The translations under genes were made by a program, and so were the position numbers. This document shows, in pieces, positions 41,901 through 51,255 of a stretch of DNA of 64,000 nucleotides. Source of the DNA: Acidobacteriaceae bacterium (GTDB lineage Bacteria; Acidobacteriota; Terriglobia; Terriglobales; Acidobacteriaceae); assembly GCA_025355505.1 (NCBI GenBank), contig JANXZM010000039.1, positions 1 through 64,000 on the forward strand, in the 5' to 3' direction. Every line of letters starts with the position of its first letter. Position 1 is the stretch's first letter. The notes under the pieces were generated by a model. The model was not told the DNA's origin, did not search any database, and saw nothing but the letters and a program-made list of their open reading frames with translations.

Positions 41901-42344
41901 CGAAGCGTCACGACGAGAAAGAAAGACGATGCTCTTGCCATCCGGAGTCCAGCCAATCACCTGGTTGAGCACACCCATGCGGTCGCTGAGCGGCTGCGCC
42001 GATCCCTGATAGAAGGTCAACTGCTTCGGCTGGCCGCCCTCGGACGACATCACGTAGACGTTGAAGTTGCCGTCGTACTGGCCGGTAAATGCCAGCCACT
42101 TTCCATCCGGCGAAAACTTTGGGAATAGTTCCCGCCCGGGATGCGAAGTGATGCGGTGGGCCGTGCCTCCCGCGCTTGTCGCCAGCCAGAGATCACCGCC
42201 ATACATGAACGCAATTTTGTCTTTATAGATGTCAGGAAAACGCAGCAAGCGGCCTTCTTGCGCCTCCTGCGCTGCTGTCAGGGAGGCACAGCCGATGACG
42301 CAGCCGACAACCACGAACGCAAAAACACTTCGGATAGAAATCAT
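38928..42344 (-). CDS. Tricorn-like S41 protease with beta-propeller and PDZ domains
   Basis: The 1138-residue exported protein has a signal peptide (F-A-F-V-V-V-G-C-V-I-G-C-A-S-L-T-A-A). Two WD40/TolB-type propellers (about 30-530; many S-P-D-G-K-W-L-A-F/Y repeats) are followed by a charged E/K/P linker (about 555-610), an S41-like N-terminal helical part, a PDZ domain (about 850-930) and the peptidase core. The core has G-Y-V-Y-L-P-N-M-G, D-V-R-Y-N-G-G-G and a nucleophile region A-S-D-G-D-F-F-S-Y-F-F-K with G-E-R-T-W-G-G-V-R-G. It resembles archaeal tricorn protease, here periplasmic. An SDR gene follows. Confidence 0.9.
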   Translation of the reverse strand: MISIRSVFAFVVVGCVIGCASLTAAQEAQEGRLLRFPDIYKDKIAFMYGGDLWLATSAGGTAHRITSHPGRELFPKFSPDGKWLAFTGQYDGNFNVYVMSSEGGQPKQLTFYQGSAQPLSDRMGVLNQVIGWTPDGKSIVFLSRRDASNGWIKRPYTISVGGGLPQPMPMDEGGLLSFSADGTQVAYNRIFRNFRQWKRYTGGMAQDITIYDIKNNVVDQVIPHTDYTDTFPMWHGTTIYFTSDRGSAHRLNLYSYDQGSKQVEQLTKFDDFDVMWPSLGPDAIIFENGGYLYTFDLQTRQPKKLTIYVNGERDQAMKHWVSASRQITDFDIAPDGKRAVLAARGEVFTVPAKDGSIRNLTRSPGVREQKVAWSPNGQWIAYVSDRTGEDEIYIAAQDGLAAEEQITSGHKGFMFQPAWSPDSSKIAWADKDLKLWHVDIKEKKPVEVDRGKYGEILNYSWSPDSKWLAYDKNLASGYSVVYLYGLDDRKSTAVTSTLNNSYAAVFDRDKRYLYFLSDRDYNEVLGNVDFEFANPKTTRVYVVTLTADEPSPFPALSDEVKVKSEEPAASPAPEPGNGNKKNAKQTPNKKEQGEKSEEKASQTETKEPPKVFKIELDGIQSRIVALAVPPAVIHSLDASKDAIYYSTSPIQGLSGPLPGETPAIHAYDLKERKDKVLLEGADRFALSSDGSKLLYRADGDGPVGIIDAKPPDAPHKVGDGALKLDGMRAEVDPQQEWKEIFNEVWRQERDYFFEASMNGVDWQKTKDQYAQLLPYVADRYSLTYIMGEMIGELSNSHTYVGGGDLPELHAVNVGLLGADYEADAASGMYRIKKIYSGENWDAHTRSPLTEPGVNIKEGEYLVAINGRPLRTPQTPDELLVNAANEVVTLTVNSKPAADGAHKVVVKPIGDEYSLRELNMIETNRKKVDAASGGRIGYVYLPNMGDEGLNEFVKQYFPQIRKEGIIFDVRYNGGGFVDQLIFTRLRRVLAAMSPARNWEPGTIPGNVFYGYMACVTNHYAASDGDFFSYFFKQYKLGPLIGERTWGGVRGIRGDIPLMDGGYITRPEFSLSSLDGKWLIENRGVQPDVVVDNPPDLVLKGQDPQLEKAVEMLMEQIKANPKTLPARPADLPTYPEGPGL

Positions 42345-42457
42345 GAGAGATCCTCTTGGGAGATATGTTTGCCGGGAATAATCAGCAGAAGAGAAACCAT
42401 TTCGACAAGCGGGATTGTATCAGCTTGCAGGCTGCTGCTTCGAACACTAATTGCGTT

Positions 42458-44872
42458 TCACTGGCTCGGCGTGTTGCCTGCCACGCGCACCGCCTCCTGG
42501 CAAGTGCCTGCGGCGGTCAACACTTTGTCAAAAGCTGGATCGGTACGAAGTTTTGCGAGCAGAGGATCAGAAAGCAAATTCGCGTGCGCGCAATAGTTCT
42601 GCTCGACCGCGCTCTGGAGCAGATGGAGAGCCGCCTGTTTCTTGCCGCAGTAAGCGAAAAGCGCCCCCTGGTAATACCACGTCTCCGGGTCGGGCTCGGT
42701 GGGCAGACTGGTTGCGGCTACCTGCGCCATCCGATCCAGATCCGCAACTGGCCGCAACTGCAGACAAGCCTCCAGCAGATCGCGGTGATAGCGCGGCGTG
42801 ACCGGCATGCGCTTCACGGCCTCGCGTGCTTCCGAAATCTTTCCCTCGCGCAGAAGAATGGATGGCATCACATACGCGGCCCATTCCGAACCAGCATCCA
42901 GACGGACAAAATCCGCGGCCCGTTCGGTCTTACCCAACTCCATGAACGCCCAAGCGCAAGAACGAAAAGAATAGTTACCAGGGTCGAGCGCCAGCGCCGT
43001 GTTGCATTCCCCCGTCGATTGCTCCAGCATCCCGGCATAACGATAGACAAAGCTCATCACAAAATGGGCCTGGGCGCTCTCGGGACGGCGCTTGACCAGC
43101 GCCTGCGCCGACTGATACGCCTTGTTAAGTTCGCCGCGCTCCACATGGTTGGTGATCAGTTGTCCAGCGGCTACGGTTCGATTCGGATCGAGCTCTATGG
43201 CACGTTCGTAGGCTTTGTTGGAGCGCTGGAACATGGGCTCGCCACCGTCGGAATAGTCCGCGTCATAGTAGCAACGCAAACCTAGTTGCTCCCATGCGGG
43301 CGCGTAGGTTGGATCCACTTCGACCACATGCTCCAGAACCGCGATCGCATCCTTATTTGGCCCGGCATCGTGAGGCAGCGCGATGCTATGCAGGTAGAGA
43401 TCGTAGGCTTCCGCGTTTTTCGGGCGCGTGCCGGTATCCAGAAAACCGCCGCCCGCACCGAGCGCCGGCAGCAACCCTTGACGCATCTGGGCAGCCATCT
43501 GCGCTTGCAATGCGATCAGATCCTCAGCGGGCGCAGTCACGTTCGTCTGCCACAAAAGCTTGTTACCCTCCACCTGGATCGCCTCGAGCGTAATCAGAAG
43601 GCGGTCGCCTTGCTTCAGGAAGTGCCCGGTAAGAATGTTGGCAACGTGCACTTCCTTCCCTGCCTGCTGCGGATCCACGTCGTTGCCTACAAACTTTCGC
43701 GTGATCGCGGATGGACGAACGTCAAGCGTCCGGGCGTAGGTCAGGGTGTTGGCAATTTCATCGGCCAGCGCGAAGCGTAGAAACTCCACGCTGACATCGC
43801 CATTCATGTTCTGCAACGGCAGCACCGCGATGGTGTTCTTCGGCGCGCCATCGCCCACCATCTCACGCTGTTTGAACCACCACGCTCCTACCGCAACCAA
43901 AACCGTGAGCAGCAGCGCGCTGACTCCCAGCAGAAGATAAATTGAAATTTTACTCGTGGCCTGAAAAGTGCTCGTGGCTATGCGATACGGCAAGGCTGGC
44001 CGCCGCACCCCGGTCTTGGTTAATCCCGATTCCGTTTCTTTCCGCAACGACTGGAGGTCGCCCTTCATCGCCAGCGCGTTCGGGTAGCGGTGTCCCCGGT
44101 CTTTTTCCATGGCGCGACCGATGATGCCTTCCAGATCCCGGGGGAGCGACGGGTTGAGACTACAAGGAGAAACCGGCTTATGGTTGAGAACTGCGTCCAG
44201 CGTGGTGATCACGTTGCCGGTGGCAAAAGGCTTCTTGCCGGTTGCCATTTCGTAAAGCACCACTCCGAGCGAGAACAGATCGCTCCGCGCATCCAGTTCC
44301 TCGCCGCGCGCCTGCTCCGGTGACATGTAAACCGCTGTTCCCGGAATCACTCCCACCGCCGTCAGCGAGTCTTCGAGCGCTGCCTCGCTCGATCCCGGTT
44401 CAGGCATCGACTTGGCCAATCCGAAATCCAGAATTTTTGTCTGCCCCGTCTGCCCCACAAAAATATTCGCCGGCTTGATGTCACGATGGATGATCCCCTT
44501 GGCGTGCGAAGCCGCTAGAGCATCCGCCACCTGGATGCCGATGTCGAGGATCTCGTCGACTTCCATCGCCTTGCCGCGGATCCGCTCCTTCAGGCTCACC
44601 CCTTCCAGCTTCTCCATAACAATGAACGGATGTCCGCCGTTGTCGTCGATATCGTGGATCGTGCAGATCCCGGGATGGTTCAACTGGGAAGCGGCGCGGG
44701 CTTCGCGCACGAAGCGGTCAAGCGACTTTTTGTCGTGGACCATCTCCACAGGAATGAATTTAAGGGCAACGCGACGGGCCAGGCGCGTGTCTTCCGCCTC
44801 ATACACCACGCCCATGCCTCCACCACCGAGCTTTCCGACGATGTGATAGTGGGAGATTGTCTGGCCAATCAT
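42458..44872 (-). CDS. Membrane Ser/Thr protein kinase with TPR sensor domain
   Basis: The 804-residue protein has a complete kinase domain (about 9-275): [11 protein letters not shown], the lysine in V-A-L-K-F-I, catalytic [15 protein letters not shown], and M-S-P-E-Q-A-R-G. A membrane helix lies near 320-345 ([17 protein letters not shown]). The C-terminal 450 residues have a FlgO/TolB-like domain followed by TPR repeats, an extracytoplasmic arrangement often seen in Acidobacteria. The frame extends further 5', but the ATG at 44872 gives [10 protein letters not shown], the usual start. Confidence 0.92.
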   Translation of the reverse strand: MIGQTISHYHIVGKLGGGGMGVVYEAEDTRLARRVALKFIPVEMVHDKKSLDRFVREARAASQLNHPGICTIHDIDDNGGHPFIVMEKLEGVSLKERIRGKAMEVDEILDIGIQVADALAASHAKGIIHRDIKPANIFVGQTGQTKILDFGLAKSMPEPGSSEAALEDSLTAVGVIPGTAVYMSPEQARGEELDARSDLFSLGVVLYEMATGKKPFATGNVITTLDAVLNHKPVSPCSLNPSLPRDLEGIIGRAMEKDRGHRYPNALAMKGDLQSLRKETESGLTKTGVRRPALPYRIATSTFQATSKISIYLLLGVSALLLTVLVAVGAWWFKQREMVGDGAPKNTIAVLPLQNMNGDVSVEFLRFALADEIANTLTYARTLDVRPSAITRKFVGNDVDPQQAGKEVHVANILTGHFLKQGDRLLITLEAIQVEGNKLLWQTNVTAPAEDLIALQAQMAAQMRQGLLPALGAGGGFLDTGTRPKNAEAYDLYLHSIALPHDAGPNKDAIAVLEHVVEVDPTYAPAWEQLGLRCYYDADYSDGGEPMFQRSNKAYERAIELDPNRTVAAGQLITNHVERGELNKAYQSAQALVKRRPESAQAHFVMSFVYRYAGMLEQSTGECNTALALDPGNYSFRSCAWAFMELGKTERAADFVRLDAGSEWAAYVMPSILLREGKISEAREAVKRMPVTPRYHRDLLEACLQLRPVADLDRMAQVAATSLPTEPDPETWYYQGALFAYCGKKQAALHLLQSAVEQNYCAHANLLSDPLLAKLRTDPAFDKVLTAAGTCQEAVRVAGNTPSQ

Positions 44873-45194
44873 TTCGAGGGCCTCAGTGCCTTCGGCGGCT
44901 ATGTTAGGCCGGGGCGGAGGCCGGGTCAACCCTCTCTCCCAGCCCCCAGTGATTGGCGTCACTCCGTACTTACGAAAACTCGTACTTTCCGGCCAAACGG
45001 CAGTCACTTTGCTGCTTTTGGAAAGCCGGAGCTTTGCACTTTTTCGGAGCTAAATCATCTGGCTCCATCTGCCGATTCTACAAAACGTATCTCTGGGATG
45101 CACGGGCCAGCATTGCCAGCCCCTCCAGCAGTCTCTTGGCCTTATGATGGTGGGTCAGGTTAGATGGCGTACTGATTTGCCACGGAGGGTGTGA

Positions 45195-46199
45195 ATGAGC
45201 GGCCGTTGGTTATTTGACACACCGGAGGTCGGAGGTTCAAGACTCACCCAGGCATTGGTGGTCGATGATTCGGCTGTCTACCGCAAATTGATCGGCGATC
45301 ATTTGCGCAGCTGGGGTTTTGGCGTCACCCTCGCGGAGACCGGCTCCGAGGCTTGGCGCATCCTCGAGCAGCCGGATGCTCCCAAGCTCGTTCTGCTCGA
45401 TTGGGTGCTGCCCGATCTCGATGGCATCGAGATCTGCCAGCGCATCCGGCAAGCCGGATCGTCCGGTCCTTACGTCTACGTTATCCTGCTCACCAGCAAC
45501 GAGGGCCGCCAAAACATGCTCGACGCCATGCAGGCCGGGGCGGACGACTATCTGGCCAAGCCCTTTGATGAGCTGGAATTGAAGGCCAACCTGCTGGTCG
45601 GCAAGCGCATTCTCGACCTGCAGGAGGAACTGGTTTCCGCTCGGGAGTCCATGCGCCACGCCGCCACCCACGATAGCCTCACCGGATTGATGAATCGCGG
45701 AGAGATTGTCGGAATGCTCCAGCGGGAATTGGAACGAGCGCGCCGGGAGCACAAACCAGTAGGAGTGCTCCTTGGCGACGTCGACCATTTCAAGAGCGTG
45801 AACGACACACTTGGCCATCTTTTTGGCGATGAGGCGCTCCGGGAAATCGGTCGGCGACTGCGTAAGCAACTCCGCATCTACGACGGCGTTGGCCGCTATG
45901 GCGGAGAAGAATTTCTTATGGTTTTGCCCAACTGCGATTTGCCCAACACTCTGCTGCGCGCCAATGAGCTGCGCGAAATCGTTGGCAGTACGCCTGTCGT
46001 TTATTCCGGCGAGGAAAGACTCATCACCATGAGCATGGGAGTCGCCATCTCTGCTTGCGATGGAAAAAACGAAGTGGAAGCGCTGTTGCATCAGGCCGAC
46101 GCCGGCCTTTACCTCGCCAAGGAGAATGGCCGGAACCGGATTGAGCACTTCACTGGTCCCGCCAGGAAAACCACGGCTGGGCGCTCGCGCAAAAGCTAG
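45195..46199 (+). CDS. Response regulator with diguanylate cyclase output
   Basis: The 334-residue protein has a receiver domain (about 18-130) with V-V-D-D-S-A-V-Y and phospho-acceptor Asp in L-L-D-W-V-L-P-D-L-D-G. A GGDEF domain (about 165-320) carries the active G-G-E-E-F and an inhibitory I-site R-I-Y-D five residues before it. It should make cyclic di-GMP and be subject to product inhibition. GGAGGG precedes the ATG by 7 nt. No partner kinase is adjacent; it is divergent from the Ser/Thr kinase gene. Confidence 0.94.
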   Translation: MSGRWLFDTPEVGGSRLTQALVVDDSAVYRKLIGDHLRSWGFGVTLAETGSEAWRILEQPDAPKLVLLDWVLPDLDGIEICQRIRQAGSSGPYVYVILLTSNEGRQNMLDAMQAGADDYLAKPFDELELKANLLVGKRILDLQEELVSARESMRHAATHDSLTGLMNRGEIVGMLQRELERARREHKPVGVLLGDVDHFKSVNDTLGHLFGDEALREIGRRLRKQLRIYDGVGRYGGEEFLMVLPNCDLPNTLLRANELREIVGSTPVVYSGEERLITMSMGVAISACDGKNEVEALLHQADAGLYLAKENGRNRIEHFTGPARKTTAGRSRKS

Positions 46200-46215
46200 A
46201 CAATCAACTTTTCCT

Positions 46216-46279
46216 GTAGAGACGCGGCTTGCCGCGTCTCCCGTCGCCTACAAGGGAGACGGGACAAGCCCGTCTCTAC
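46216..46279. repeat. Palindromic repeat, family C
   Basis: GTAGAGACGCGGCTTGCCGC and CGGGACAAGCCCGTCTCTAC face each other around a short loop. The repeat fills the gap between the diguanylate cyclase and queG genes. Confidence 0.85.
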
Positions 46280-46312
46280 CAGCGGAAGAAGTGGTAGCCT
46301 TTCCTGGAGGAT

Positions 46313-47476
46313 GTGAGTTCTTCCCAGCGGCCGTACTGGCCGCGAGCCGCTGCCCACTTGTTTCCCGACCTTCCAACCCGCATCAAGCAGTCTGTGCGCC
46401 ACGCCGGATTCGATCTCTGCGGCATTGCGCCGGTTCGCGATTTCGCCGAGTTACACGTCTTCCCCGCGTGGATCGCGGACGGAAAGCACGGCGAAATGAA
46501 GTACATGGAAGCCCGCGATGAGACCGGGGAACTCAAGCGTGCGTCGCTGGCCCGAGTGGCTCCCTGGGCGCGCAGCGTGGTCGTGTGCGCCATTAACTAC
46601 AACACCACTCATTCCTACTCGAATCAAGCGCAGCCGCGGACCGAAGCTGCGAGCCGAGGCTGGATTTCGCGCTACGCCTGGGGCCACGAGGATTACCACG
46701 ACGCCGTCCTCCGCCGCCTCCGGCAGATAGAAGATGAATTGCGCCAACTACTCGACGCAACTAGCGGCGGGCAACTGGGTACTGGCAACTCGCTCCAACT
46801 TCGTTCCTATGTCGACACCGGCCCGCTCATCGAACGCGTGTATGCCAAATACGCCGGCGTCGGATGGATCGGCAAGAACACTTGCATCATCAACCAGCAG
46901 CTTGGATCATGGCTGTTTCTGGGCGTAATTCTTACTTCGCTCGATCTAACCAAAGATGACCTCACCGCCGACCTGCCTGCGCCCGATCGTTGCGGCACTT
47001 GCACGCGCTGCATCACCGCCTGTCCCACCCAGGCGATTGTTGCGCCCGGCGTGCTGGATGCGCGCCTCTGCATTTCCTATCTGACCATCGAGAAGCGGGG
47101 CGAGATTCCAGACCAACTGCGCTCGGGCATGGGACGCCACGTCTTCGGATGCGATATCTGCCAGGACGTATGCCCGTGGAACCGCAAGGCGCCAGCAACT
47201 TCGACGGCGGAATTCGAAGCCCGTGAAGGCTTGGTCAATCCCGCGCTAGACTGGTTAGCCGAAATGCAGCAGGAGGAATTTCGAGTTGTGTTTCGTGGAT
47301 CTCCCCTCCGGCGCGCAAAGCTTTCCGGCCTGCGGCGGAACGCGGTGATTGCGATGGGTAACAGCGGGGACAAAAAATTCGTGCCGACGCTAAGAAAACT
47401 CTGTGAGGATTCAGACCCGGTGGTCGCGGAACACGCGCGCTGGGCGGCGGCGGTGCTCGAACCAGCATCTCTCTAG
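46313..47476 (+). CDS. queG: Epoxyqueuosine reductase
   Basis: The 387-residue protein shows the QueG N-domain (I-A-P-V-R-D-F, W-I-A-D-G-K-H-G-E-M-K-Y-M) and R-S-Y-V-D-T-G-P-L-I-E-R, G-V-G-W-I-G-K-N-T. Two [4Fe-4S] motifs are present (C-G-T-C-T-R-C-I-T-A-C-P-T and C-D-I-C-Q-D-V-C-P-W-N), with HEAT-like repeats at the end. It performs the last step of queuosine synthesis in tRNA with cobalamin. The start is a GTG with GGAGG directly upstream (46306-46310). No other queuosine gene is near, which is usual. Confidence 0.94.
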   Translation: MSSSQRPYWPRAAAHLFPDLPTRIKQSVRHAGFDLCGIAPVRDFAELHVFPAWIADGKHGEMKYMEARDETGELKRASLARVAPWARSVVVCAINYNTTHSYSNQAQPRTEAASRGWISRYAWGHEDYHDAVLRRLRQIEDELRQLLDATSGGQLGTGNSLQLRSYVDTGPLIERVYAKYAGVGWIGKNTCIINQQLGSWLFLGVILTSLDLTKDDLTADLPAPDRCGTCTRCITACPTQAIVAPGVLDARLCISYLTIEKRGEIPDQLRSGMGRHVFGCDICQDVCPWNRKAPATSTAEFEAREGLVNPALDWLAEMQQEEFRVVFRGSPLRRAKLSGLRRNAVIAMGNSGDKKFVPTLRKLCEDSDPVVAEHARWAAAVLEPASL

Positions 47477-47490
47477 ATCTAAGCTTGCTG

Positions 47491-47549
47491 GTGGAGATCC
47501 GGGCGTCCTCGCCCGGCTGGCGGGACGGGCGGGACCCGTCGCTCCACCG
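47491..47549. repeat. Palindromic repeat, family B
   Basis: GTGGAGatccGGGCGTCCTC and GGACGGGCGGGACCCGTCGC arms, ending in GCTCCAC, form a hairpin between queG and the SDR gene. Confidence 0.75.
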
Positions 47550-47598
47550 GCACATTTATCTGTATACAATCGTCGGTTCATCAACGGAGGGTTGACCA

Positions 47599-48453
47599 AT
47601 GTTCCAGAAAGATCTGCTTCAAGGCAAACGCATCCTCATCACCGGCGGCGGAACTGGTTTGGGCAAGGCCACAGCGCAACGGTTTCTGGAACTCGGCGCG
47701 GAGGTTTATATCTGCGGGCGGCGGCAGGAAGTTCTGGCGGCAACCGAGCAGGAGTTACGCGCGCGCACCAGCGGCAAGATCCACTCCCGTCCCTGCGACG
47801 TGCGCGACGCAGCCGCGGTCGAAGAGATGATCGAAATCATCTGGGCCGAAGGTCCGCTCGATGTCCTCATGAACAACGCGGCAGGAAATTTTCTGGCGCG
47901 CACCGAAGACCTTTCGCTGGGGGCGTTTCAGTCGGTGATTGGTATTGTCCTGATGGGCACACTGCACACAACCATGGCTTGCGGGCGCCGGTGGCTGGCA
48001 GCGGGGCGCGGAGGCGTAGTGCTGAACGTCACCACCACCTACACGACGACGGGCTCGGCGTATGTGGTGCCATCGGCGGTGGCAAAGGCGGGCGTGCAGG
48101 CGCTGACGCGAAGTCTGGCAGTCGAGTGGGGCAATCGCGGGATTCGGATGAACGCCATCGCGCCCGGGCCGATTCCGACCGAGGGCGCTTTCTCGCGTCT
48201 GCTGCCCCGTCCAGAACTGGAGGAGGCGGCGAAAAAACGAAACCCTTTGGGGCGGTTTGGGACGATGGAGGAGTTTGCCAACCTGTCCGCATTTTTGATT
48301 AGCGACGGCGCAGGGTATGTAAATGGAGAAGTCGTGACCATGGATGGCGGCGAATGGCTGCAAGGAGCAGGCGAGTTCACGGCTCTGGGACGGGAACTGA
48401 CGGAGAAAGAGTGGGAGATGATGAGACCGCAGAAGAACTCGCCGAAGGCCTAA
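47599..48453 (+). CDS. SDR-family reductase resembling 2,4-dienoyl-CoA reductase
   Basis: The 284-residue protein has T-G-G-G-T-G-L-G (cofactor), N-N-A-A-G-N-F (active-site Asn region) and V-P-S-A-V-A-K-A-G-V-Q-A-L-T-R-S-L-A-V-E-W-G. The residue four before the active-site Lys is Ser, not Tyr, as in dienoyl-CoA reductases. The later A-P-G-P-I-P-T-E-G is also typical of that group. This suggests a role in unsaturated fatty acid breakdown, although the exact substrate is inferred. ATG with GGAGGG upstream. Confidence 0.82.
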   Translation: MFQKDLLQGKRILITGGGTGLGKATAQRFLELGAEVYICGRRQEVLAATEQELRARTSGKIHSRPCDVRDAAAVEEMIEIIWAEGPLDVLMNNAAGNFLARTEDLSLGAFQSVIGIVLMGTLHTTMACGRRWLAAGRGGVVLNVTTTYTTTGSAYVVPSAVAKAGVQALTRSLAVEWGNRGIRMNAIAPGPIPTEGAFSRLLPRPELEEAAKKRNPLGRFGTMEEFANLSAFLISDGAGYVNGEVVTMDGGEWLQGAGEFTALGRELTEKEWEMMRPQKNSPKA

Positions 48454-48641
48454 GCTAAAGGCAATACCGCTCGCTTGCCGAACGGGATCAAATACACCGC
48501 AAAAAACGAAAGCGCCCGGACTCGGTTAGAGTCATCGGACGCCCGTTTGAACAGCCCTCCCCCGAAGTCTGCTCACCACCTACCCTACGTTTAGATCGCC
48601 GTGGGGGGAATGGCACGAACGGGCGACTCCGTAGGACTTTC

Positions 48642-48718
<77 letters not shown>

Positions 48719-48879
48719 CCGCCAAAGACAGGATTCTGACCACTTAATTATAAGGGAAACACGCGGATGCGTAGGTTGTGGAGAGTGGTCGGGCCGCCGT
48801 TCCGCCATCACCCGGCTTGCTTCCGGCCAAAAAAAAACCGTCCCCAGCGGGAACGGGCTCCTGAACAGGACAAACTTGT

Positions 48880-49128
48880 CTAATCTTTCAACGGCACCAT
48901 GGTTCGATCGCCACGGCAAAAAGTTGCAACTTTCAAGAGGCCGCCTGGCGCCTGGGGCATCGTCATCACCGGTCCGTAGCAGTACACCGCGTGCCCGGTT
49001 GCGGCGAAGTACCAGCGCCCTCCCTTTCGCTTTGCCGATTGCTGGCTGGGGCTGGGCGACAGCTGAGCTGGTGGTGCCAACCGGGGCACGGGAAGAGACA
49101 AGACTAGAGCTAGGGCCAGGGCCTTCAT
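48880..49128 (-). CDS. Small secreted hypothetical protein
   Basis: With the ATG at 49128 the product is 82 residues with a signal peptide (A-L-A-L-A-L-V-L-S-L-P-V-P-R-L). The mature part is short and basic with W-Y-F-A-A-T-G-H-A-V-Y-C-Y-G-P-V and two cysteines that could form a disulfide. The family is not recognised. The frame runs 16 codons further 5', without signal-peptide logic. Confidence 0.55.
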   Translation of the reverse strand: MKALALALVLSLPVPRLAPPAQLSPSPSQQSAKRKGGRWYFAATGHAVYCYGPVMTMPQAPGGLLKVATFCRGDRTMVPLKD

Positions 49129-49246
49129 AGTTTGGTCTCGCTTGCCTCGCGGCCCCCACATAAGGCCGCGTTTCACAGAACCGCTTTCTCTCGAAAAGCC
49201 TAATCTCTCTCGCGGATTCCAACTACTCGCGCTAGTACCACCGCTG

Positions 49247-49690
49247 CTAGATCACTCGAGTAGAGCGCCGCACATCCTCTAAATCCGCGGCCGGCCTCCC
49301 CGGAACTTCCTTCATCACGTGCGCCGACTTACCGGGTCGTTTTGTTTCTTTGTCCGATCCTTTTACCCCTGCCGCGGGATTGCCGGATTCTGCCGCTTTC
49401 TGGTCCGCTTGCGCAGACGCTTTGTCGTGGAACCGCTTGCTGTCGTCTCGCGCCAGTTTGCCTTTGAGCGTGGCTAGTTGGGTGCTGTCCTTCAACATTT
49501 CGCGGATCAAACTGCGCTGTGATTCGATGGTCTGGCCCTGCTCGAAAACCAGCATGGTCAGAATGCCATAGGAGACGACGAACAAAATCACCAGCAGCGG
49601 TAGAATCGCTGCCGGACGCGTCGGCGTTCGAGAAGCTACGCACTCAGCGCTGTAAATGACGGTCACAGTTTGCCCCCAAGTTCGCCCCAT
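49247..49690 (-). CDS. Hypothetical membrane-anchored protein
   Basis: The 147-residue protein has one hydrophobic helix (A-A-I-L-P-L-L-V-I-L-F-V-V-S-Y-G-I-L-T-M-L), then a stretch (E-Q-G-Q-T-I-E-S-Q-R-S-L-I-R-E-M-L-K-D-S-T-Q) likely to be helical or coiled-coil and a Lys/Glu/Gly-rich disordered tail. I do not recognise a family. The N-terminal 25 residues before the helix are basic, consistent with cytoplasmic orientation. Confidence 0.6.
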   Translation of the reverse strand: MGRTWGQTVTVIYSAECVASRTPTRPAAILPLLVILFVVSYGILTMLVFEQGQTIESQRSLIREMLKDSTQLATLKGKLARDDSKRFHDKASAQADQKAAESGNPAAGVKGSDKETKRPGKSAHVMKEVPGRPAADLEDVRRSTRVI

Positions 49691-49945
49691 ACGCTCCGGG
49701 CTTCACGAGGGAATAGTGCACCCATGAAACCATATGAAAGGTAGAACGTAAGTGTTTGTTGCGAATGGAGTTAGTAAGCGGAAATGGGATCGCGCTGATC
49801 CCTCGAGTGCAAGCATCTGCACTTTATGAGTAACGGTCCCAGCGTTACCACGGTAAGTTCGCCCGGAACAAGGAGACCGGAAAGCCGCGCCAGCCAGGGC
49901 TTCTGGAGGCGTTCCCTGAATCAGGTCCGATTTCAGACCCCGCCT
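49691..49945. other. Intergenic region, nothing recognised
   Basis: About 255 bp between the convergent or tail-to-head neighbours; no gene, repeat or structured RNA was seen. It contains the downstream end of the HMGL gene's transcript and the promoter of the membrane protein. Confidence 0.5.
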
Positions 49946-51151
49946 TTAGATAATGTGCATGACCGCGAGGATCTGGCGAAAATGGTCATTGCTCACCAGC
50001 CCGCCCTTGCCCACCGCAGCCTGCTTGACCGCGGCCTGCTTGACCGCGGCCAAAACAGGGCCTCGCTGCTCGGCTGTAATCGTAACCCCGAGCTCCTTGC
50101 ATTTCAGGTCAATGCTGTCGAGCCCGCTTTTTTTGCCAAGAACAATCCGGCGCTCCGCCCGCACAATTTCCGCCGAGTAGGGCTCGATCGCCTCCGGGAG
50201 ATGGAACTGGCTGGCCACCGCGCCGCTTTCGCGCATGAACAGGTTTTCGCCGACCAGCGGCTTCCACGCCTCCAGCGTATATCCCGCCGCCCGCCGCACC
50301 ACCTCGGAAACCTCGCGCGCCTTTTCGAGATTCATTACTACCGGTACGTCGTACAGGCAGCGTAGCGCCAGTGCAATCTCAGCGATATCGGCATTGCCCG
50401 CGCGTTCGCCCATGCCGTTGATCGTGCCTTGGATCCAGGTCGCTCCCCCGCGAACCGCTGCCACCGCGCAGGCCGTCGCCATACCGAAATCGTTGTGTCC
50501 GTGGAAGTGCACCGGCACGCCTTTGCCAGCCCACTCACAGACTTGCCGCGTCAGATATTCCGCCGCCTCGGGCCCGCAGGCCCCGATCGTGTCGACAACC
50601 ACCAGTTCCTTCGCTCCCGCATCGAGCGCCGACAGGTAAACGGTTTTTAGAAATTCCAACTCGGTGCGCGTTCCATCCACGGCGAAGAACGCAACCGTGA
50701 TGCCCGCCTCGCGCGCCACCGAGACCGCATCGCGAATTCGGCGCAACACTTCTTCCCGCGAAATACCATACGCCTTTAGCTTGATCGCGCTGGTGGGCGC
50801 TTCAATCACGGAGTATTCCAGGTTCAGCCGCACCAGTTCTTCGACATCGGCTTTGACCGCGCGCGAAAATCCCCACAGCTCCGCCTTGATCCCAGCCTTC
50901 TGCATGAGCTGTATGGCTTCGGCGTCTTCCGCCGAAACGCGTGGAAAGCCGGCTTCAATGCGGCTCACTCCAAGCTCATCCAGCTTGTACGCGATTCCCA
51001 GCTTCTGCTGCGGCGAGAGCACCACCCCAACCGTCTGCTCGCCATCGCGCAGCGTCGTGTCGTAAAACCGGATGGCCGTTTGCGGAAACGCGCCCCGCAC
51101 CTCCGGTCGAGCATTGAGCTCGCTGACCCAGATTTTAGAATTTGCAGTCAT
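49946..51151 (-). CDS. HMGL-family acyltransferase (homocitrate/isopropylmalate/citramalate synthase-like)
   Basis: The 401-residue protein has the metal-binding F-Y-D-T-T-L-R-D-G-E-Q-T, I-E-A-G-F-P, H-F-H-G-H-N-D-F-G-M-A-T-A and I-N-G-M-G-E-R-A-G-N-A-D signatures of the HMGL/LeuA/NifV group. Length and motifs are closest to NifV/AksA-type homocitrate synthases. The LeuA-type regulatory domain is absent. The exact acceptor (2-oxoglutarate, pyruvate or other) is not decidable here. The C-terminus has a short tandem repeat, A-V-K-Q-A twice (50014-50051). An FAH-family gene lies upstream on the same strand. Confidence 0.85.
   Translation of the reverse strand: MTANSKIWVSELNARPEVRGAFPQTAIRFYDTTLRDGEQTVGVVLSPQQKLGIAYKLDELGVSRIEAGFPRVSAEDAEAIQLMQKAGIKAELWGFSRAVKADVEELVRLNLEYSVIEAPTSAIKLKAYGISREEVLRRIRDAVSVAREAGITVAFFAVDGTRTELEFLKTVYLSALDAGAKELVVVDTIGACGPEAAEYLTRQVCEWAGKGVPVHFHGHNDFGMATACAVAAVRGGATWIQGTINGMGERAGNADIAEIALALRCLYDVPVVMNLEKAREVSEVVRRAAGYTLEAWKPLVGENLFMRESGAVASQFHLPEAIEPYSAEIVRAERRIVLGKKSGLDSIDLKCKELGVTITAEQRGPVLAAVKQAAVKQAAVGKGGLVSNDHFRQILAVMHII
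50014..50051. repeat. 15-bp tandem repeat near the HMGL gene 3' end
   Basis: About 2.5 units of CCGCGGCCTGCTTGA (one with an A variant) encode A-V-K-Q-A in frame. Confidence 0.9.
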
Positions 51152-51190
51152 TGCCTGAAAAACTCACACCCACCACGGAGACACGCAGAA

Positions 51191-51253
51191 CAATTTGTAA
51201 TTTTGTAATTTGAAAACTCATGCGATCGGTTTCAAATTACCAAATTACCAATT
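51191..51253. repeat. AT-rich palindromic repeat, family E
   Basis: CAATTTGTAATTTTGTAATTTG and its near-complement CAAATTACCAAATTACC face each other around GATCGGTTT. A closely related copy is at 56950-57050 between murD and mraY. It fills the gap between the FAH and HMGL genes. Confidence 0.8.
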
Positions 51254-51255
51254 CT

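Noticed and set aside
45205-45260. tRNA-like T-arm (GGTTCAAGACTC)
   Set aside because: No matching acceptor, D-arm or anticodon arm; the sequence is the start of the diguanylate cyclase gene.
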